64,000 bases of DNA from an uncultured Psychrobacter sp. Its GTDB lineage: Bacteria > Pseudomonadota > Gammaproteobacteria > Pseudomonadales > Moraxellaceae. The first letter of the stretch is position 1. Every line of letters starts with the position of its first letter. The DNA lies in assembly GCA_947501045.1 (NCBI GenBank), contig CANMUI010000003.1, forward strand, positions 62,001 through 126,000, given 5' to 3'. The translations under genes and the position numbers were made by a program. The notes beneath the pieces were generated by a model. It saw nothing but the letters and a program-made list of their open reading frames with translations. It was not told the DNA's origin and did no database searches. Positions 26,290 through 35,559 of this stretch are shown here, one piece after another.

Positions 26290-26946
26290 GTGAAAACTAT
26301 TTTACTAATAGCTGGCCTTAGTACGACGATCTCCATATCTGCTTATGCAGCAGACTACCAAAGTTTTATTGCTCCAAGCTCTTTAAGCAAAAATATAACC
26401 GCTCTTAATAAGCAATATAAACTAGAACTAAAAGAGCGCAACACAGGACTCTATAATAATGGCAATTCTGCCACTTGTAACCTTGTCGTAAGGACAGATA
26501 AAGAAGACCGAGTCAATTATATTAAGATAATAAATAATAAAAACTGTTTTTATAACACCAAGTCAAATGTAAACTATAACGGTAAGTCTACTAAAACTAA
26601 AGATGTGCTTGGTCAAGTTAATATTGAGAACATAAAATTTATTCCAGGATGTTTTAACTGCGCATCAAAGAAAAACCCTACCGATAGTTTGGTGATTAAT
26701 CGGGCAGAAGATAAATATTACACTGAGTTTGAAATTAAAGAATACAACAAGGATTATATAGAGTACATCGCCAAAGACCTATTCGGTGATTTTTCAAACG
26801 ATGAGTATGACTCGGTTATGAATAAGCTTGAACTAAGAGCGGCTGAAGAACCAGAGTTATATGATCGCAATGAATTTAAACTTCATGCTATAGACACTTA
26901 TGACCTACAAAGCAGACCTTTGAGCTACACTATTGCTTTAAAATAA
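26290..26946 (+). CDS. Secreted hypothetical protein, AT-rich
   Basis: A 218-residue protein I do not recognise. A clear Sec signal peptide (about 1-20, ending SISAYA before ADYQ) predicts export. The mature part has four cysteines (one each in ATCNL and NCFYN, two in CFNC), which suggests two disulphides in the periplasm, and many Asn, Lys and Tyr residues. GTG 26290 is the start. Its base composition looks richer in A and T than its neighbours, hinting at separate origin. A strong terminator follows. Confidence 0.65.
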   Translation: MKTILLIAGLSTTISISAYAADYQSFIAPSSLSKNITALNKQYKLELKERNTGLYNNGNSATCNLVVRTDKEDRVNYIKIINNKNCFYNTKSNVNYNGKSTKTKDVLGQVNIENIKFIPGCFNCASKKNPTDSLVINRAEDKYYTEFEIKEYNKDYIEYIAKDLFGDFSNDEYDSVMNKLELRAAEEPELYDRNEFKLHAIDTYDLQSRPLSYTIALK

Positions 26947-27003
26947 GTTGCTTTAAAGTAAATGGTTTTAGCTGAGCTGCACGCATGCATTGTTTTTCGT
27001 TAA

Positions 27004-27042
27004 ACAAAACGGTTTATAGTCAAAAACTATAAACCGTTTTGT
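27004..27042. terminator. Strong bidirectional terminator
   Basis: ACAAAACGGTTTATAGT and its perfect 17-base complement surround the loop CAAAA. It lies between the secreted protein gene and the converging zinc dehydrogenase gene. Confidence 0.9.
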
Positions 27043-27112
27043 TATGTGACTTAGTACTTTTAAATTAAATAACAATTATAAATTTCTAAATTAGGTACTT
27101 AATCTAATCTTA

Positions 27113-28270
27113 TTAATCTGATATTTTTATAATGGGTTTTAGTGTCGTACCGTTTTCGCTATCTTTTACCGCTTGATTGATATCGTCAAACTTATAATAC
27201 TTTACCAATTTATCAAACGGAAACTGACCTTTTAAGTAAAGATCGACCAGTTCAGGGATAAATATTTTCGGACGACTGTTGCCCTCAACTACCCCAACAA
27301 TGCTTTTACCACTGATAAGTAAGTCATTAACATCAAAGTTGGCTGGTGTTTCTAAAGCGGGCGCGCCTACTACCGCCATTTTCCCTAAAATACCTAATGC
27401 CTCTACCCCCTGAGTTAGAATATCAGGCACACCCGTAGACTCTAAAGCGAAGTCAGCACCACCACCGGTGATCTCTTTAACCGCTTCAACAGCGTCTTGC
27501 TCCTTACTATTAATGGTATGGGTTGCGCCAAGCTCTTTGGCAAGCTGCAATCGCGAGTCGACGATATCGACGGCAATAATGGTGGCCGCGCCGCAGATTT
27601 TGGCAGCCATGACACCACTTAAGCCCACTGCCCCTGCACCCCAGGTAACAAAGGTACTGGCAGGCGTGACCTTTAGAGCATTGATAACCGCGCCAGCCCC
27701 TGTTTGGACCCCGCAGCCAAGTGGTCCTAATAGCTCTATTGGTGCGTCCTTAGTTACTTTGATCGCGTTATTCTCTTGGCTCAAAGCTAGGGTAGCGAAC
27801 GAGGACTGGGCAAAGAAGTGATCGTGTATGCTTTGATCATCGGACGTACAAATGGCATTATTGCCGTGAGTGTCACTACCGCCAAAGTTACGTTCAAAGA
27901 ATTCAGCACAGTAAGCAGGCTGGCCGCTATAGCACTGTTTGCAATGTCCACAGTGACCATAACTTAATACCACATGATCGCCTACTTCTAGCGTTTTTAC
28001 ATTGTCGCCGATCGCTTGTACGATACCAGCGCCTTCATGTCCGAGCACTAGCGGCAAGGGCACAGGGTAGAGCTGATCACGTACGATCAAGTCAGTATGA
28101 CACATACCTGTGGCTACAATTTTCACCAATACTTCATCACCTTGAGGTTGACGTATTTTTAACGATTGCAGCTCAAAATCAGCGCCCTCTTTGGGTGTTA
28201 CTGCTGCGGTAATGTCTAGTAAGTCGCCATCTTGCGTGTCATTTATTTGGGAATTATTGGTATCTGTCAT
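27113..28270 (-). CDS. Zinc-dependent alcohol dehydrogenase, aryl-alcohol dehydrogenase type
   Basis: A 385-residue medium-chain dehydrogenase. The catalytic zinc residues lie in TGMCHTD and LGHEGAGIV, the four structural-zinc cysteines in CGHCKQCYSGQPAYC, and the Rossmann motif in WGAGAVGLSG. The segment LLGPLGCGVQTGAGAV and overall pattern resemble benzyl-alcohol dehydrogenases (XylB/AreB type), which oxidise aryl alcohols to aldehydes. ATG 28270 is chosen because AGGAG lies 8 bases upstream. It fits the aromatic island by feeding the same aldehyde pool as benzoylformate decarboxylase. Confidence 0.87.
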   Translation of the reverse strand: MTDTNNSQINDTQDGDLLDITAAVTPKEGADFELQSLKIRQPQGDEVLVKIVATGMCHTDLIVRDQLYPVPLPLVLGHEGAGIVQAIGDNVKTLEVGDHVVLSYGHCGHCKQCYSGQPAYCAEFFERNFGGSDTHGNNAICTSDDQSIHDHFFAQSSFATLALSQENNAIKVTKDAPIELLGPLGCGVQTGAGAVINALKVTPASTFVTWGAGAVGLSGVMAAKICGAATIIAVDIVDSRLQLAKELGATHTINSKEQDAVEAVKEITGGGADFALESTGVPDILTQGVEALGILGKMAVVGAPALETPANFDVNDLLISGKSIVGVVEGNSRPKIFIPELVDLYLKGQFPFDKLVKYYKFDDINQAVKDSENGTTLKPIIKISD

Positions 28271-28515
28271 CACTAATGCTCCTGTATTTGATAAATAAGC
28301 GCTGTAACTTTTACAGCACTAAAATAAGACTCTAGTTACAATTTACGCCCTCGCTGTTCTTACGTCAAATATTACCTTAATCACATATACTTGCACTTAC
28401 AATGTTACGATAGTTTGTCACTAGCTATGCACGAATTGCAATATTCGCTATGATTTACCTATAGTGCTATTTGTATTAGCTCAATTATCATTTTATTCAT
28501 AAAAAGGACTTCGTG

Positions 28516-30483
28516 ATGTCATATCCATTCTCTCGTACGCGCCAATCCGTATCATTTAAGCAACAATCTAACCAGCAAAAACTCAAATCTGTAAAACGTA
28601 AAAGCTTGCTAAAAACTGCGATAACTATTGTTAGTAGCTCATTGTTGTTATCCGTATCGGCTCATGCTTTAACGCCTGATAACACGACTATAAACAATAC
28701 TTCAATCAATACCAGCGCCATTAATCTGGCAATCATGACCGAGAGTCCTACGGTAATATCTGAAACTCGGCGTATTACCCCAGCTTCTGCTAGTAGCGTG
28801 ATAGCGACGAGTACCAGTACCGCTACCACCGATCAAGCCATCTATTCAGAAGATGCTATCCATCATCCGGTCTGGGCGAAGAACGGTATGGTCGCGACTC
28901 AAGAAGCGCTGGCCTCCGATATTGGCTTGCAGATACTAGAAGATGGCGGTAATGCAGTTGATGCCGGCGTCGCTGTGGGTTTTGCTTTAGCGGTGACGTT
29001 GCCGCGCGCAGGTAATATCGGCGGCGGCGGTTTTATGATGATTTATGATGCCGAGCAAGGTAAAACGGTCGCCCTTGATTACCGTGAAAAAGCGCCAAGT
29101 AGCGCCTCGCGTGATATGTATCTTGATGAAAAAGGCAACGCGGTCAGTGATTTATCACGTTATCATGGCCTAGCCGTCGGCGTACCGGGGACAGTAGCCG
29201 GACTGCTCAAAGCTTTGGAGGATCATGGCACCATGAGCCGCGAGCAAGTTATGGCGCCAGCGATTGCCTTGGCTGAGAATGGTATCGAAGTGACTGCTGG
29301 CTTGTCTGAGTCGCTTGAGGCTTTAAGCGACCGCCTGCAAAAGTGGCCCAGCACACAAAAAATATTCTTCAAACCTGATGGCAGTGCTTATCAGCCCGGT
29401 GAGCTATTACGTCAGCCAGAACTCGCTCGTTCTCTTAAACTAATAGCCGCTGAGGGCGCTGATGGGTTTTATAAAGGCGAAACCGCTAGTAAACTGGTTC
29501 AAGCCATCAATGATGCTGGTGGCACGATGAGCCTACAGGATTTGGCAAATTATGAAGCGATTGCTCGTGAGCCGGTCAAAGGCGATTACCGTGGCTACGA
29601 GATCGTCTCTATGCCACCGCCCTCCTCTGGCGGTATTCATATCGTGCAGATTTTAAACATCTTAGAGGGCTATCCACTAAAAGACTATGGTCATAATAGC
29701 GCGCAGACCATTCATTTAATGAGTGAGGCGATGCAGCTGGCTTATGCTGATCGCGCTGAATATTTAGGGGATTCGGACTTCATTGATGTGCCGACCAGTG
29801 GTTTAACCTCACAAGCTTACGCCGATCAGCTGCGTACCTCTATTGATCCTAATAAAGCCACACCAGCAGCAACTATTAAAGCCAATAATCCGCTACCTTA
29901 CGAGAGTGATCAAACCACGCATTTCTCTATTGTCGACAAAGACGGTAATGCCATAGCTAATACTTATACGCTAAACTTCTCTTATGGTACCGGTCTTGTC
30001 GCTGAGGGAACAGGCATACTGCTTAATAATGAGATGGACGACTTCTCTGCCAAGCCCGGCACACCCAATGCCTATGGATTACTTGGCGGTGAAGCGAACG
30101 CGGTTGAGGCCAATAAACGTCCACTATCCTCTATGAGCCCCACTTTAGTGTTTAAAGACAGTAAGCCCTATATCGTTACCGGCAGCCCGGGCGGTAGCCG
30201 TATTATTACCACAGTCACCCAAATTATCTCCAACGTCATCGATCATGATATGAATATCGCCGAGGCCACACATGCGCCGCGAATTCATGATCAGTGGCTA
30301 CCCGATGAGATTCGCATCGAAAAAGCGCTTAATGTCGATACCGTTAAAAAACTCGAAGACATGGGACATACGGTAAGTCCGCAAGCCACCATGGGTTCGA
30401 CGCAGTCGATTATGCTGACCCCAAATGGCGTCTATGGTTCATCGGATCCGCGTATTGTCGATGCAGCAGTGGTCGGGTATTAA
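28516..30483 (+). CDS. ggt: Gamma-glutamyltransferase
   Basis: A roughly 655-residue precursor of periplasmic gamma-glutamyltransferase, which cleaves or transfers the gamma-glutamyl group of glutathione. A long basic N-terminus precedes a signal peptide ending SVSAHA near residue 53, followed by a Thr/Ser/Asn-rich stretch of about 60 residues. The self-cleavage site and nucleophile is T467 in QTTHFSIVD. The glutamyl-binding SSMSPT and the oxyanion SPGGSR motifs follow. ATG 28516 is favoured over GTG 28513 by spacing to AAAAAGGA. It lies 61 bases before glcD on the same strand. Confidence 0.92.
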   Translation: MSYPFSRTRQSVSFKQQSNQQKLKSVKRKSLLKTAITIVSSSLLLSVSAHALTPDNTTINNTSINTSAINLAIMTESPTVISETRRITPASASSVIATSTSTATTDQAIYSEDAIHHPVWAKNGMVATQEALASDIGLQILEDGGNAVDAGVAVGFALAVTLPRAGNIGGGGFMMIYDAEQGKTVALDYREKAPSSASRDMYLDEKGNAVSDLSRYHGLAVGVPGTVAGLLKALEDHGTMSREQVMAPAIALAENGIEVTAGLSESLEALSDRLQKWPSTQKIFFKPDGSAYQPGELLRQPELARSLKLIAAEGADGFYKGETASKLVQAINDAGGTMSLQDLANYEAIAREPVKGDYRGYEIVSMPPPSSGGIHIVQILNILEGYPLKDYGHNSAQTIHLMSEAMQLAYADRAEYLGDSDFIDVPTSGLTSQAYADQLRTSIDPNKATPAATIKANNPLPYESDQTTHFSIVDKDGNAIANTYTLNFSYGTGLVAEGTGILLNNEMDDFSAKPGTPNAYGLLGGEANAVEANKRPLSSMSPTLVFKDSKPYIVTGSPGGSRIITTVTQIISNVIDHDMNIAEATHAPRIHDQWLPDEIRIEKALNVDTVKKLEDMGHTVSPQATMGSTQSIMLTPNGVYGSSDPRIVDAAVVGY

Positions 30484-30544
30484 TTAGGTGCCATATTAAG
30501 TAACAATGAGATATTAAATCATTCATTCAGCTAAGGAGAGCGGT

Positions 30545-32026
30545 ATGACTGAGAACAAAAAACTGGATAAAGCGGCGCTGGTGAGTATGTTTCGCGCCTT
30601 TATTGAGCCTGAATACGTCATCAGCGACGAGGAAACCCAAAAGCCTTTTGAATGTGATGGTTTGTCTGTCTATTGCGACATGCCATTGCTCGTGGTCTTA
30701 CCAAACACAGTTGAGCAGATACAAGAAGTGATGCGTATCTGTCATAGTTACCAGATTCCGGTGGTCGCTCGCGGAGCGGGAACTGGTCTTTGTGCCGGAG
30801 CCATGCCCCATCCTGATGGCGTATTGCTAGTACTGTCACGCTTTAAGCATATTCTTGACATAGATCCTCTAGCACGTACAGCGCGTTTGCAGCCCGGCGT
30901 GCGTAACTTAGCCATCAGTGAGGCGGCCGCTGCATATGGCTTATATTATGGCCCCGACCCCTCCTCGCAAATTGCTTGCACCATAGGCGGCAACGTCGCT
31001 GAAAACTCCGGCGGTGTCCACTGCCTCAAGTACGGACTGACCACTCATAACCTATTAAAAGTCGAGATGGTCACGGTTGAAGGCGAGCTGATTAGCATTG
31101 GTAGCGAGGGACTTGACAGCAGCGGTTTCGATCTACTGGCGTTGATCACTGGGTCCGAGGGTTTGCTTGGCATAGTAACCGAGGTCACTGTTAAATTATT
31201 GCCTCGACCTGAAAAAGCGCAAGTCGTTATGGCCGCTTTTGATAACGTACAGACAGCAGGAGATGCAGTAGGCGCTATTATTGCTAAAGGTATTATTCCA
31301 GCAGGTCTTGAGATGATGGATAGCTACGCTATTATAGCGGCCGAAGCCTTTGCCCATGCTGGTTACCCTACCGATGCTAAAGCCCTATTATTATGTGAAT
31401 TAGATGGCACAATTGTTGAGGTACAAGAGCAGATCCTCGAAGTTGAACAGCTTTTTATCCAATTAGGTGCCACTGCAACTCGCGTCTCACAAAGCGAGGC
31501 GGAGCGCACTTTACTATGGAAAGGTCGTAAGTCCGCTTTCCCAGCGGTAGGCCGATTCTCGCCCGATTATTATTGCATGGACGGCACTATTCCTCGCAGT
31601 CAGTTAGCTTATGTCTTGACTGAGATGCAAAAACTATCCGAGTACTATGACTTGCGTGTGGCTAACGTCTTTCATGCTGGGGACGGTAATTTGCATCCGC
31701 TAATTTTATTTGATGCCAATATACCAGGTCAGCTGGAGAAAACTGAGGAATTTGGCGCTAGTATTTTGGAGCTTTGTGTCAAAGTAGGCGGCTGTATCAC
31801 AGGCGAGCACGGCGTTGGTATAGAGAAAATCCGGCAAATGACAGTGCAATTTAATGATCAAGAATTAGGTCAATTTCATGCGATCAAATCAGCTTTTGAT
31901 CCTGCTGGTACACTTAATCCGGGTAAAGGCATCCCAGTATTAAAAAACTGTCAGGAATATAGGGCGCTTAATAGGGTAATGGACGATTCAGTAGGTCAGC
32001 CGCCAACGCGGGGAGCACCAGCATGA
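30545..32026 (+). CDS. glcD: Glycolate oxidase subunit GlcD
   Basis: A 493-residue FAD-linked oxidase. The PCMH-type FAD domain covers about 40-220 (VVARGAGTGLCAGAMP; the block DPSSQIACTIGGNVAENSGG). The FAD-oxidase C-terminal domain ends with HAGDGNLHP and CITGEHGVGIEK. With GlcE and GlcF it oxidises glycolate to glyoxylate at the membrane and passes electrons to the respiratory chain. GAGAGC precedes the start. Its stop overlaps the glcE start (ATGA), showing translational coupling. Confidence 0.93.
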   Translation: MTENKKLDKAALVSMFRAFIEPEYVISDEETQKPFECDGLSVYCDMPLLVVLPNTVEQIQEVMRICHSYQIPVVARGAGTGLCAGAMPHPDGVLLVLSRFKHILDIDPLARTARLQPGVRNLAISEAAAAYGLYYGPDPSSQIACTIGGNVAENSGGVHCLKYGLTTHNLLKVEMVTVEGELISIGSEGLDSSGFDLLALITGSEGLLGIVTEVTVKLLPRPEKAQVVMAAFDNVQTAGDAVGAIIAKGIIPAGLEMMDSYAIIAAEAFAHAGYPTDAKALLLCELDGTIVEVQEQILEVEQLFIQLGATATRVSQSEAERTLLWKGRKSAFPAVGRFSPDYYCMDGTIPRSQLAYVLTEMQKLSEYYDLRVANVFHAGDGNLHPLILFDANIPGQLEKTEEFGASILELCVKVGGCITGEHGVGIEKIRQMTVQFNDQELGQFHAIKSAFDPAGTLNPGKGIPVLKNCQEYRALNRVMDDSVGQPPTRGAPA

Positions 32027-33081
32027 AAGATATTAGTGCCGAGTTGATCGAGCAGGTTAAACAGGCAGGTATTGATGGTCGCAAATTACAAATCGTTGGC
32101 GGTTGTAGCAAAGACTTTATGGGCCGTACGCCTACAGGCAATCCGCTTAATCTGACTGAGCACAGCGGTATTGTCAGTTATGAGCCAATTGAGCTGGTAC
32201 TGACCGCAAGAGCGGGCACATCATTGACTGAGATTAACACCGCTTTGGGCGAGCACAACCAAAGACTGGCATTTGAGCCACCATTATTCAATGGACAGGC
32301 GACCTTGGGCGGTACGCTAGCTTGCCACTTATCGGGTCCAGGGCGTCCTTGGAATGGCTCAATCCGGGATCATGTCCTCGGTATTCGCCTGATTAATGGT
32401 CGAGGTGAACACCTGCGCTTTGGCGGACAAGTGATGAAAAACGTCGCAGGCTATGATGTTTCAAGAATGCAGGCTGGAGCTATGGGGACTTTAGGGGTCA
32501 TCAGTGAAATCAGTCTCAAAGTCATGCCCAAACCTGCTGCTACGGTTACTTTAAAATATAATATGGATGCAACGCAGGCTATAAAAGAGATGAACCGCTT
32601 AGCCGGATTACCAAATCCACTGACAGCAGCTTGTTGGTTTAATGATCAGCTTTATCTGCGTTTGGCAGGCGCGCGTAGTGCCGTTGATAGCACCGTTAAA
32701 CAGTGGCAAGGCGAGGTGCTAGAAGACGGTGATAGCCTATGGACGCAGCTACGCGAGCAACAGTTAGACTACTTTGCTACTCAAGTACCGTTATGGCGAT
32801 TTTCAGTCAACAGCCGCGCTGAGCATCTATGGCCAGAGGAAGAGTGGCTGCTGGATTGGGGCGGTAGCCTACGCTGGCTACGCGGCGATTTTGACGTTGA
32901 GACATTAGAGGCCCTAGCCAAGAGCATGGGCGGTCAAGTAAGCTGCTATCGCGGTGGTGACCGAACGCAAGAGGTGTTTTATACCCAGCCTAAAGTGCTG
33001 CGCGAGCTGCATCAGCGCCTTAAACAAGCTTTTGATCCAATGAATATTTTTAATCCCGGTCGTCTTTATAGCTGGATGTGA
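32023..33081 (+). CDS. glcE: Glycolate oxidase FAD-binding subunit GlcE
   Basis: A 352-residue second FAD-binding subunit. The shortened FAD domain carries TLGGTLACHLSGPGRPW and GGQVMKNVAGYDVSRMQAG, which is typical of GlcE. The C-terminus FDPMNIFNPGRLY matches the family. Its ATG overlaps the glcD stop by four bases. It belongs to the glcDEF operon. Confidence 0.93.
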   Translation: MKDISAELIEQVKQAGIDGRKLQIVGGCSKDFMGRTPTGNPLNLTEHSGIVSYEPIELVLTARAGTSLTEINTALGEHNQRLAFEPPLFNGQATLGGTLACHLSGPGRPWNGSIRDHVLGIRLINGRGEHLRFGGQVMKNVAGYDVSRMQAGAMGTLGVISEISLKVMPKPAATVTLKYNMDATQAIKEMNRLAGLPNPLTAACWFNDQLYLRLAGARSAVDSTVKQWQGEVLEDGDSLWTQLREQQLDYFATQVPLWRFSVNSRAEHLWPEEEWLLDWGGSLRWLRGDFDVETLEALAKSMGGQVSCYRGGDRTQEVFYTQPKVLRELHQRLKQAFDPMNIFNPGRLYSWM

Positions 33082-33113
33082 TATAGGACTGGCTAAACAG
33101 TACAGAGAACATT

Positions 33114-34325
33114 ATGCGTACTCAAATCAATGTAAAATATATAGATCATATAGAAATCAAAGAAGCCGATGCTATTTTGCGTAGCTGCGTACACTGCGGA
33201 TTTTGTAATGCTACCTGCCCTACTTATCAAGAACTGGGTGATGAAAGAGATGGCCCGCGCGGACGTATTTATTTAGTCAAACAGCTACTTGAGAGCGGTG
33301 AAGTTAGCGAAAAAACGCAAACGCACCTAGACCGCTGCTTGACTTGCCGCAGCTGTGAGACTACCTGCCCCTCCGGTGTGAAATATGGCCGCTTGGCTGA
33401 AATAGGTCGCGGCATTATGGAGGAACAACTCGAGCGACCGCTTCAGCAAAAGCTACTGCGCTGGCTGATTCGTAAGGTACTGCCCTACTCGCGCCGCTTT
33501 GGGTTTTTATTACGCCTAGGGCAATCAGTACGGCCTGTGTTGCCAAGCGGCCTGAAAGCTACGGTACCAGCGAGACAAACCAGACTTTCTATGCCTACTC
33601 AAAAGCATGTACGCCGCATGCTAGTATTAGCTGGGTGCGCGCAGCCATCAGCGACTCCAAATACTAACATTGCGGCCGCGCGCGTACTCGATAAATTAGG
33701 TATTAGCTTATTTACCGCGTCCGATGCAGGGTGCTGCGGCGCGGTTAGCTACCATATGCCCGCTCATGAAGAAGGGCTGATGTTTATGCGCCGCAATATC
33801 GATGCTTGGTGGCCTTATATTGAAGACGGTATAGAAGCCATTGTTATCAGCGCCTCAGGCTGCGGCTCGATGGTCAAGGATTACGGCGAAAAACTACGCC
33901 ATGATCCACGCTACGCTGCCAAAGCCAAGCGGGTTAGCGAGCTTGCTCGTGATTTGGGCGAGGTGTTGATTAAAGAGGATTTAAGCCAACTACAGCTGCA
34001 AAATAAAGCGCGCAAAACAGCGGTACATTGTCCTTGCTCCTTGCAACACGCCCAGCAGCTTGGCGGCCTAGTTGAACAGATTTTACTACAGGCTGGTGTT
34101 AAGCTGACCCCTACTAAAGATAAGCATCTATGCTGCGGCTCGGCCGGAACTTATTCGTTACTGCAACCAAAACTTAGTCAGCAGCTATTAACCAATAAGC
34201 TTGCAGATTTGACAATTGGTGATCCAGAACAGATCGTGACTGCCAATATAGGGTGCCAGCTGCATTTAGGTAGCCGATCAAGCATACCGGTGAAGCACTG
34301 GATTGAATTGTTGGATCCACAGTAG
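33114..34325 (+). CDS. glcF: Glycolate oxidase iron-sulfur subunit GlcF
   Basis: A 403-residue iron-sulfur subunit. Two 4Fe-4S motifs are near the N-terminus (CVHCGFCNATCP and CLTCRSCETTCP), and two CCG-type cysteine domains follow (DAGCCGAVSYH; LCCGSAGTYSLLQP). It carries electrons from the GlcD/GlcE flavins. It ends the operon; a GTTGGATC/GATCCAAC inverted repeat straddles its stop (34310-34336) but lacks a T run. No malate synthase or GlcC regulator is adjacent. Confidence 0.92.
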   Translation: MRTQINVKYIDHIEIKEADAILRSCVHCGFCNATCPTYQELGDERDGPRGRIYLVKQLLESGEVSEKTQTHLDRCLTCRSCETTCPSGVKYGRLAEIGRGIMEEQLERPLQQKLLRWLIRKVLPYSRRFGFLLRLGQSVRPVLPSGLKATVPARQTRLSMPTQKHVRRMLVLAGCAQPSATPNTNIAAARVLDKLGISLFTASDAGCCGAVSYHMPAHEEGLMFMRRNIDAWWPYIEDGIEAIVISASGCGSMVKDYGEKLRHDPRYAAKAKRVSELARDLGEVLIKEDLSQLQLQNKARKTAVHCPCSLQHAQQLGGLVEQILLQAGVKLTPTKDKHLCCGSAGTYSLLQPKLSQQLLTNKLADLTIGDPEQIVTANIGCQLHLGSRSSIPVKHWIELLDPQ

Positions 34326-34358
34326 TTAGATCCAACATACTCAACTATTAAACTCACT

Positions 34359-35177
34359 TTATGATGCTAGATGATGTTGACGAAACTGGGTGGGCGCCAT
34401 GCCCGTAAACTGTTTGAACTGACGGCTAAAAGCACTATGATCACTATAGCCGCAGTTTAGCGATATTTGAGTTATGGACAATTCAGGCTGTGCTAGCAGT
34501 TTAATAGCTTGCTCAAATCTAAGCTTTTGTACAAACTGGGAGGGCGACATATTGAGCACTTCTTTAAAAGTGCGATCCAGCTGCGATACGCTCAAATTAG
34601 CCAAGTCAGCCAACTGTACTATATTGATTCTTTGATCAAGACGGGCGCGTACAAACTGCGCGACTTTAGCTAGGCGCGCATGTTTACGTAAAATACGCTC
34701 GTTATCTTCATCAATATCGACCGATATCCCTACCATAGCTACTACCTGCTGACTATGGTCGCAGATGGGCAACTTATTGGTAATGCACCACCCTAGCTGA
34801 CCCGAAGCATAACTGTGCAGCTCTAAGTTATCAATGATTGATTTCCCTTCTTTTAATACCTTCATATCTTGCAAAATATAATCTTTACTTTGCCGATGAG
34901 AAAACACCTCCTCTGTAGTAAATCCTACAATGTCTTCATGTTTATCAAGCTTACAACGTTTGATCAGCGTTTTGTTTGCCAGCTGGTAACGTGCTTGCTC
35001 GTCCTTTACAAAAAATACCACATTAGTCAAAGTGTCAAGCAGTGGCAGCAATAAAGAGACGTTACCGATAAACGCAGCGCCATTTTCTGGACGATAATCA
35101 GCTATATGTTGTTGTAGCGATTCTGAGAATTGAGGATTTTCAATATCTAAAGTAGGCACATGGCTCTCCTTATTCAT
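34359..35177 (-). CDS. AraC-family regulator with PAS-like sensor domain
   Basis: A 272-residue regulator. About residues 40-160 form a PAS-like sensor (NVVFFVKDEQARYQLANKTL; MVGISVDID), and about 165-268 hold the AraC double helix-turn-helix (LADLANLSVSQLDRTFKEV; NCGYSDHSAFSRQFKQFTG). It diverges from the hydroxyproline operon across 382 bases and converges with glcF. It is therefore the likely regulator of hydroxyproline use, perhaps sensing hydroxyproline or a pathway intermediate. Confidence 0.88.
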   Translation of the reverse strand: MNKESHVPTLDIENPQFSESLQQHIADYRPENGAAFIGNVSLLLPLLDTLTNVVFFVKDEQARYQLANKTLIKRCKLDKHEDIVGFTTEEVFSHRQSKDYILQDMKVLKEGKSIIDNLELHSYASGQLGWCITNKLPICDHSQQVVAMVGISVDIDEDNERILRKHARLAKVAQFVRARLDQRINIVQLADLANLSVSQLDRTFKEVLNMSPSQFVQKLRFEQAIKLLAQPELSITQISLNCGYSDHSAFSRQFKQFTGMAPTQFRQHHLAS

Positions 35178-35559
35178 CCTTTAATTTATTAGTTTTTTAC
35201 ACCACTTTATCTATGATATTTCCTCTGCTCATTCTGCTAAATAGTCTTTCTTAGCCTTGAGACTGTTTAAACAGAACATTAAACGGTATGTTACTAAAAC
35301 ATTGTTCCATCACTTTAGCAAACATTACTTTAGTATAACTTGCCTTACTATGCAGAAATGCGCATATTTTGATTAGGAAAACAGCAAGACGAAGCCTGCA
35401 AAAAAGTCCACTCTATAAATAGATATTGATAAGGGCTAACCAGTTAGTCGCTATTAGACTTAATTAACCATTTGCGTTGGTTCAATAACTTAGGTTTTGT
35501 AAACCACAATAGAATGTAAATTTTTCACGGATGCTCGCAAATAAACAAGGACGCCCGTC
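35178..35559. promoter_or_regulatory. Divergent promoter region of the hydroxyproline operon
   Basis: The 382 bases without a gene hold several dyads: CTGTTTAAACAG at 35265-35276, AACCA-N7-TGGTT at 35466-35482 and GGTTT-TGT-AAACC at 35493-35505. The last two are 55-95 bases before the epimerase start and could be regulator sites. Confidence 0.4.
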
